A DNA stretch of 11,169 nucleotides from Gammaproteobacteria bacterium (GTDB taxonomy: Bacteria; Pseudomonadota; Gammaproteobacteria; Pseudomonadales; Azotimanducaceae). Positions within the stretch are counted from its first letter, which is position 1. Each line of letters begins with the position of its first letter. Both the position numbers and the translations under genes were made by a program. The notes beneath the pieces were generated by a model, which did no database searches, had not been told where the DNA came from, and saw only the letters and a list, made by a program, of their open reading frames with translations. Positions 7,235-11,169 of this stretch are shown here, in pieces. The stretch covers positions 10,316 through 21,484 of the forward strand of contig DMUF01000091.1 of assembly GCA_003476445.1 (NCBI GenBank), read 5' to 3'.

Positions 7235-7804
7235 CTAAGGGTCTTCGCGCTCCAGGCCGCTCATGAGTGACGGCCATGCTGCGCGCAGGTAGAGCACCAT
7301 CGACCACAGCGTCATGAGCGCAGACACATAAAGCAGGACATAACCCAGCTGCACGAACATCGTGACCGGTTGCGGCGGTGTGGCGAGCAGAACCACCAGA
7401 GCGATCATCTGGAAGGTCGTTTTGACACGTCCGATGCCTGCGACGCCCACTACGCCACGGCTGTTCATTTCGGCCATCCATTCCCGTAGCGCGCTGATCA
7501 CGATCTCCCGCCCGACGATCACGATGGCGGGTAGCGTGAGCCAGAGCGAGTGGTGATGCCCGACCAGCAGCACCAGCGCCGTGACGACGATGAGCTTGTC
7601 AGCCACGGGATCGAGAAACGCGCCAAAGGGCGTGGTTTGATTGAGCCGCCGCGCCAGATAGCCATCGAGCCAGTCGGTAAACGCTGCCAGTGAGAAGAGC
7701 AGCGCCGCAATCAGGTAGGAAAGGCGCCCGGGCATGGCGTACGCCAGCACGAAGAACGGCATCAGGAACATGCGCGCAAGGGTCAGCAGGTTTGGCAGGT
7801 TCAT
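7235..7804 (-). CDS. pgsA: CDP-diacylglycerol--glycerol-3-phosphate 3-phosphatidyltransferase
   Basis: PgsA makes phosphatidylglycerol phosphate from CDP-diacylglycerol and glycerol-3-phosphate at the inner membrane, the committed step to phosphatidylglycerol and cardiolipin. The 189-residue protein starts MNLPNLLTLAR, typical of the family. It carries the complete CDP-alcohol phosphatidyltransferase signature DGx2ARx8Gx3Dx3D: D47-G48, A51-R52, G61, D65 and D69, with D44 just before. Several hydrophobic segments follow. The frame is open upstream into uvrC territory, but the conserved N-terminus and the 34-base gap after the uvrC stop fix ATG 7802-7804; a GGGGA sequence lies about 12 bases upstream, so the ribosome binding site is modest. 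Its place directly after uvrC is the standard gammaproteobacterial order, and co-transcription with uvrC is likely. Confidence 0.97.
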   Translation of the reverse strand: MNLPNLLTLARMFLMPFFVLAYAMPGRLSYLIAALLFSLAAFTDWLDGYLARRLNQTTPFGAFLDPVADKLIVVTALVLLVGHHHSLWLTLPAIVIVGREIVISALREWMAEMNSRGVVGVAGIGRVKTTFQMIALVVLLATPPQPVTMFVQLGYVLLYVSALMTLWSMVLYLRAAWPSLMSGLEREDP

Positions 7805-7838
7805 CTTCGATCGATCCCCACGGGAACGCCGCCCGCGA

Positions 7839-9656
7839 TCATTCTGCGTGGAGGATACCGTAGATGGTCTGCGCCAGTGTGTGACTGATGCCCGGAACCT
7901 TCGCGATTTCTTCAACGCTCGCGCCCTTGAGCGCACGTACGCCACCGAAATGGGTGATGAGCTCACGACGACGTTTGGCCCCGACGCCCGGAATAGCCTC
8001 CAGTTCCGAGGAGCGCCGGACTTTCTGCCTGCGCTGCCGATGCCCGGTAATCGCGAAGCGATGCGCTTCATCTCTGATCTGCTGCAGCAAAAGCGCGGCG
8101 TCCCCGTGGGGTGGAATGAACACCTCGCCTTCCGCCAGAAAGAACCGCTCAAGCCCGGGTTTGCGCGTCGGCCCCTTTGCAATACCAAGCAGGGTCGGGG
8201 ACGCGAGACCCAGTTCCTCAAGAATGCTAATCGCGCGCGCGAGTTGCCCTTGACCGCCATCGATCACGATAAGATCCGGCATGTCGACCTCCCCCGCCTG
8301 CACGCGCGCATAGCGCCGACGCAGGGCCTGCTCCATCGCGGCGTAATCATCGCCGGGTGTCACCCCGGTAATGTTGAAACGCCGATAGTCGGACTTGCGC
8401 GGACCATTGGCATCGAACACGACACAGGATGCGACGGTGGCTTCGCCCATCGTATGACTGATGTCGAAGCACTCAAGGCGCAGCGGCTGCTCCGACAATT
8501 CGAGCGCTTCCTGCAGCGCCAGCTGTCGGGCAAAGATGCTGCGCTGGTCTGCAAGGAACGAGGCGATGCCGTGGGCCGCATTTTCCCGCGCAAGCTCAAG
8601 CCAGCGCGCGCGCTGACCCCGTACTGACGCCGCTACCGCAACGCGGCGCCCAGCGGCGCCTGACAGCGCTTCGGCGAGAAGATCTTGCTCAGCCCAGCTC
8701 TCGGATACGATGACATCGCGCGGCAGATCCCGCTCTTCCCCGCCGAAGTAGAACTGTTCAAGCAGGGCCGCGAGCACCTCTGCCGCCGGCAGCGCGAGTT
8801 CGTTCTTCGGAAACCAGTGCCTGTTCCCGAGCACCCGACCACCCCGTACAAAGACACACTGGACACAGAAGCGACCGGATAGCTCGGCGATGGCGAAGAT
8901 ATCCACATCGCCTTCTTCCGCGTGGACGTACTGCTGTTCCTGTATGCGCCGAAGGCGGTCAATCTGATCCCGGTAATGCGCCGCACGTTCGAAATCCAGG
9001 GCATCGGAAGCCGACTGCATGCGCGCCTTGTACAAATCGAGCACGGTCTGGTTGCGACCCTCGAGAAAGAGCACGGCGAGTTCCACATCCTCGCGATAAT
9101 CGTCGGGCGTGATAAGTCCGACACAGGGAGCGCTGCAGCGTCCGATCTGATGCTGCAGACACGCTCGCGTCCGATTGCGGAAAAAGCTGTCCTCGCAGTG
9201 CCGCAGGCGAAACAGCTTCTGCAGGATGTTAAGGCTTTCACGCACCGCCGCCGCCGACGGAAATGGCCCGAAATACCGTGTTCCCTTGCGCCGGGTTCCG
9301 CGATGGAAGGCGAGCCGTGGAAACTCATCCTGCTCGGTCAGCCGGATAAACGGGTAGGACTTGTCGTCCCGCAACACGATGTTGTACGGCGGCCTGTCCG
9401 CCTTGATAAGGCTTTGCTCAAGCAGCAGCGCCTCGGTCTCGCTCGCTGTAATCGTGACCTTGATGTCATCGATGCGGGCAACGAGCGCGAGCGTCTTCGC
9501 CGAGAGGCCCGAAGCCCTGAAATAGCTGGTGACGCGGTTGCGCAGATTGCGCGCTTTGCCGACGTAGAGCACGTCCCCCGTCGCAGACAACATCCGGTAC
9601 ACCCCGGGTTTTTGCGGAAGCTGCTGCAGCAGGGGCTCGAAATCGCGGAGCGTCAT
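7839..9656 (-). CDS. uvrC: UvrABC excinuclease subunit C
   Basis: UvrC joins the UvrB-DNA complex and cuts the damaged strand on both sides of a lesion in nucleotide excision repair. The protein has 605 residues (E. coli 610). In order: a GIY-YIG nuclease domain (GVY at 18-20, YVGKARNLRNRV at 31-42) for the 3' incision; a four-cysteine cluster C154, C166, C174, C178, matching the iron-sulfur site reported in UvrC; a UVR motif for UvrB contact at about 202-240; an RNase-H-like domain for the 5' incision with D398 (CFDISHT), D437 (PGDDYAAM), D466 (VIDGG) and H539 (ITGHR); and C-terminal tandem helix-hairpin-helix motifs (IPGVGAKRRREL, VPGISHTLAQTIY). All catalytic residues are present. The ATG at 9654-9656 fits the family start but has no clear Shine-Dalgarno sequence. 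Confidence 0.98.
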   Translation of the reverse strand: MTLRDFEPLLQQLPQKPGVYRMLSATGDVLYVGKARNLRNRVTSYFRASGLSAKTLALVARIDDIKVTITASETEALLLEQSLIKADRPPYNIVLRDDKSYPFIRLTEQDEFPRLAFHRGTRRKGTRYFGPFPSAAAVRESLNILQKLFRLRHCEDSFFRNRTRACLQHQIGRCSAPCVGLITPDDYREDVELAVLFLEGRNQTVLDLYKARMQSASDALDFERAAHYRDQIDRLRRIQEQQYVHAEEGDVDIFAIAELSGRFCVQCVFVRGGRVLGNRHWFPKNELALPAAEVLAALLEQFYFGGEERDLPRDVIVSESWAEQDLLAEALSGAAGRRVAVAASVRGQRARWLELARENAAHGIASFLADQRSIFARQLALQEALELSEQPLRLECFDISHTMGEATVASCVVFDANGPRKSDYRRFNITGVTPGDDYAAMEQALRRRYARVQAGEVDMPDLIVIDGGQGQLARAISILEELGLASPTLLGIAKGPTRKPGLERFFLAEGEVFIPPHGDAALLLQQIRDEAHRFAITGHRQRRQKVRRSSELEAIPGVGAKRRRELITHFGGVRALKGASVEEIAKVPGISHTLAQTIYGILHAE

Positions 9657-9787
9657 GACGGCAAACTATAGCAGCTCACCCGAGGACGCTGTGACGAGCC
9701 GCCCCGGTCTGCTCACCGAACCCGCAGCGTGATCCGGTGTTACAGAACGATCGGGGCGAGGCGCAGGGTCATATCGGCTTTGCGCCG
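9657..9787. other. Intergenic region between gacA and uvrC
   Basis: These 131 bases separate the gacA stop from the uvrC start. Apart from the -10-like element near uvrC, I see no strong hairpin terminator or tRNA. Read-through from gacA into uvrC, as known in E. coli uvrY-uvrC, is possible alongside a promoter of uvrC's own. Confidence 0.5.
9665..9670 (-). promoter_or_regulatory. uvrC: Extended -10-like element directly before uvrC
   Basis: On the minus strand TATAGT (5 of 6 matches to TATAAT) is preceded by TGC, giving TGCTATAGT, an extended -10 signature. A weak -35 candidate, GTCACA, lies 19 bases further upstream. The hexamer ends 8 bases before the uvrC ATG, so a normal start point would fall within about 2 bases of the ATG and give a leaderless mRNA. 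This is a pattern match without transcription data. Confidence 0.4.
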
Positions 9788-10477
9788 CTAACCCCGCTGT
9801 GACCCGGACTGCGCGCTCATGGCCGGAGGCATGACCACCGACCCATAGCCGGTCATGCCATAGCGCGCAGCGAGCAGCGCGAGCTCCACATCGCTCGAGA
9901 CATTGAGCTTTTCAAAAATGCGGTAGCGGTAGCTATTCACGGTCTTCGGCGAAAGGTGCAGGCTCGAAGAGATATCGCTGACCTTGTGGCAATTCGCGAC
10001 CATCATCATGATCTGCAGCTCACGGTTTGATAAGGCATCAAACGGTCCTGCCTCACGCTCTTCCCAGGCGTTGACCGCAAGCGTCTGCGCGATGTCTGTG
10101 CTGAGGTAACGCTTGCCGAGAAAGACCCGGCGGATGGCGTTCTGCAGTTCCTCGGGGCTTACGCCCTTGGTCAGATACCCCGCAGCGCCTGCCTTGAGCG
10201 CCTGCATGGGAAAGGGTTGTTCTTCGCAGGCAGAGAGCACGATGGTGCGACATGGCAGTTCGAGCTGACCAATGCGACGGATCGCTTCGAGCCCCCCAAC
10301 CCCCGGCATCAGCAGGTCCATCAGAATGATATCAGGTCGGAGTTCGCGGGCAGCCGCGACTCCGCTCTCGCCATCAGCGGCTTCACCCACAATGGTGAGC
10401 CCCTTGTTCGTTTCGAGCATTCGCCGCAGGCACAGCCTGAACAGCTTGTGGTCATCCACCAGCAACACCCTGATCAT
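9788..10477 (-). CDS. gacA: GacA/UvrY-type two-component response regulator
   Basis: GacA (UvrY, SirA) is phosphorylated by the GacS/BarA sensor kinase and activates small RNAs that titrate the CsrA/RsmA translational regulator. The protein has 229 residues with the start used here. The receiver domain spans about 1-120, with acidic residues D8-D9, phospho-acceptor D54 (ILMDLLMPG) and K104 (YLTKG). The LuxR-type helix-turn-helix domain spans about 147-205, and ANCHKVSDIS and SPKTVNSYRYRIFEKL are characteristic of GacA. ATG 10475-10477 is chosen over the one at 10487-10489 because GGAGG lies 5 bases upstream of it and the family begins MIxVLxVDDH. After the usual end near ARYGM there is a tail of about 20 residues, rich in G, S and Q, that makes it longer than Pseudomonas GacA (214). 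Position ahead of uvrC fits uvrY-uvrC synteny. A GacA paralogue cannot be fully excluded. Confidence 0.92.
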   Translation of the reverse strand: MIRVLLVDDHKLFRLCLRRMLETNKGLTIVGEAADGESGVAAARELRPDIILMDLLMPGVGGLEAIRRIGQLELPCRTIVLSACEEQPFPMQALKAGAAGYLTKGVSPEELQNAIRRVFLGKRYLSTDIAQTLAVNAWEEREAGPFDALSNRELQIMMMVANCHKVSDISSSLHLSPKTVNSYRYRIFEKLNVSSDVELALLAARYGMTGYGSVVMPPAMSAQSGSQRG

Positions 10478-10608
10478 CGCACCCTCCATGGCATCTGCCG
10501 CAATAAAGTGCGCTTGAACTTAGTGACTGACCCGAGCCCCGACAATGAATGTAGGGCAATCGCACCGCTTCTTTCAGTCAATCTCCATACTTCGATTTCA
10601 CCCTGATA
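10478..10608. other. Intergenic region between gcdH and gacA
   Basis: These 131 bases must hold any gacA promoter. The best sigma-70-like pair on the minus strand is TTGTCG (10540-10545) and TAAGTT (10517-10522) with a 17-base spacer. It is weak (4 and 3 of 6 matches). A better -35 match, TTGACT (10576-10581), has no suitable -10 at normal spacing. No clear intrinsic terminator for gcdH is visible. Confidence 0.3.
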
Positions 10609-10614
10609 TCACCC
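10594..10614. repeat. Imperfect direct repeat at the gcdH stop codon
   Basis: GATTTCACCC (10594-10603) and GATATCACCC (10605-10614) agree at 9 of 10 positions and are spaced 11 bases apart, about one helical turn. The second copy contains the gcdH stop codon, and the pair lies about 120-135 bases upstream of the gacA start. It could be a regulator site for gacA or chance. Confidence 0.3.
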
Positions 10615-11169
10615 CGTGAAGGCTTGCAGCCCGGTCTGGGCGCGACCCAGGATCAGCGCGTGAATATCGTGTGTTCCTTCGTAGGTATTCACCGTCTCCA
10701 GATTCATGACATGACGAATCACGTGGTACTCATCGGAGATGCCATTGCCGCCGTGCATATCGCGCGCGGTGCGCGCGACGTCCAATGCTTTGCCGCAGTT
10801 ATTGCGCTTCATGAGTGATATCACTTCGATCGGCAACTGTTCCGCGTCGAGCAACCGACCCATGCGCAAACAACCCTGCAAACCAAGCGCGATCTCGGTT
10901 TGCATATCTGCAAGCTTTTTCTGAACCAATTGCGTAGCTGCCAGCGGGCGACCGAACTGCGTGCGTTCCAGCGTATAACGCCGCGCTGCGTGCCAGCAAA
11001 ATTCCGCCGCCCCCATCGCGCCCCAGGCGATACCGTAGCGTGCACGATTGAGACAGCCGAACGGACCCGCGAGACCCTTCACGTTGGGTAACAAGTTATC
11101 CGCCGGAACGAACGCGTTGTCGAGCACAATCTGTCCGGTGATGGATGCTCGCAGGCTCATCTTGCCTTC
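10609..11169 (-). CDS. gcdH: Glutaryl-CoA dehydrogenase, C-terminal half (5' end outside window)
   Basis: GcdH is an FAD-dependent acyl-CoA dehydrogenase that oxidises and decarboxylates glutaryl-CoA to crotonyl-CoA in lysine, hydroxylysine and tryptophan breakdown, in the cytoplasm. The frame continues through the right edge (EGKMSLRAS), leaving 186 residues of an enzyme usually near 390-400. Distinctive stretches are GPFGCLNRARYGIAWGAMGAAEFC, split here as GPFGCLNRARYG and IAWGAMGAAEFC, then RTQFGRPLAATQLVQKKLAD, QTEIALGLQGCLRMGRLLD and RDMHGGNGISDEYHVIRH. The motif VNTYEGTHDIHALILGRAQTG carries the expected catalytic-base glutamate in YEGT. These fit GcdH better than short-chain acyl-CoA dehydrogenases. 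It lies upstream of gacA on the same strand, 131 bases away, with no obvious functional link. The N-terminal half and promoter are outside the window. Confidence 0.95.
   Translation of the reverse strand, partial: EGKMSLRASITGQIVLDNAFVPADNLLPNVKGLAGPFGCLNRARYGIAWGAMGAAEFCWHAARRYTLERTQFGRPLAATQLVQKKLADMQTEIALGLQGCLRMGRLLDAEQLPIEVISLMKRNNCGKALDVARTARDMHGGNGISDEYHVIRHVMNLETVNTYEGTHDIHALILGRAQTGLQAFTG

Noticed and set aside
7734..8627. A 297-residue plus-strand frame opposite uvrC and pgsA
   Set aside because: It is antisense to conserved catalytic parts of UvrC, has no domain features, and spans the uvrC-pgsA gap without regard to gene borders.
8922..9671. A 249-residue plus-strand frame opposite the N-terminal part of uvrC
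   Set aside because: Antisense to the GIY-YIG and cysteine-cluster region of UvrC; arises from third-position GC bias.
9740..9772. Ten-codon minus-strand reading frame (MTLRLAPIVL) between gacA and uvrC, considered as a leader peptide
   Set aside because: No ribosome binding site precedes it, and a frame this short is expected by chance; no attenuator-like hairpin pair follows.

Overview
This GC-rich window reads as a gammaproteobacterial chromosome segment carrying ordinary core genes. The best taxonomic marker is the minus-strand order gacA/uvrY - uvrC - pgsA, a well-known gammaproteobacterial arrangement. The CysI type, with a DUF934 partner and no CysJ flavoprotein nearby, resembles pseudomonads and their relatives rather than enterobacteria. 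The genus cannot be fixed from the sequence. No tRNA, rRNA, insertion sequence, CRISPR array or prophage gene was seen.

Left part, plus strand (1-5119): the C-terminal part of cobalamin-dependent methionine synthase (metH, cut at the left edge), then a short convergent intergenic region with two inverted-repeat structures. After it comes a tiny minus-strand gene for a 44-residue single-span membrane protein, then a 166-base divergent promoter region. The plus-strand run that follows is cysI (siroheme sulfite reductase), an overlapping DUF934 gene, and a short CPA2-type cation:proton antiporter without a regulatory domain. metH, cysI and DUF934 share a sulfur theme: sulfite is reduced to sulfide, and homocysteine is methylated to methionine.

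Right part, minus strand (5139-11169), in transcription order: the C-terminal half of glutaryl-CoA dehydrogenase (gcdH, cut at the right edge), the GacA/UvrY response regulator, uvrC, pgsA, sohB and an AcuI/YhdH-type medium-chain reductase. sohB and the reductase overlap by 4 bases (ATGA) and are probably translationally coupled. The uvrC start codon lies only 8 bases after an extended -10-like element and has no clear ribosome binding site, so a leaderless uvrC transcript is possible.

No new multi-gene system is evident. The points most worth a second look are the 44-residue membrane protein with its own promoter and terminator-like stem, the 16-base tandem palindromic repeat beside it, the possible leaderless uvrC promoter, and the coupled SohB/reductase pair.
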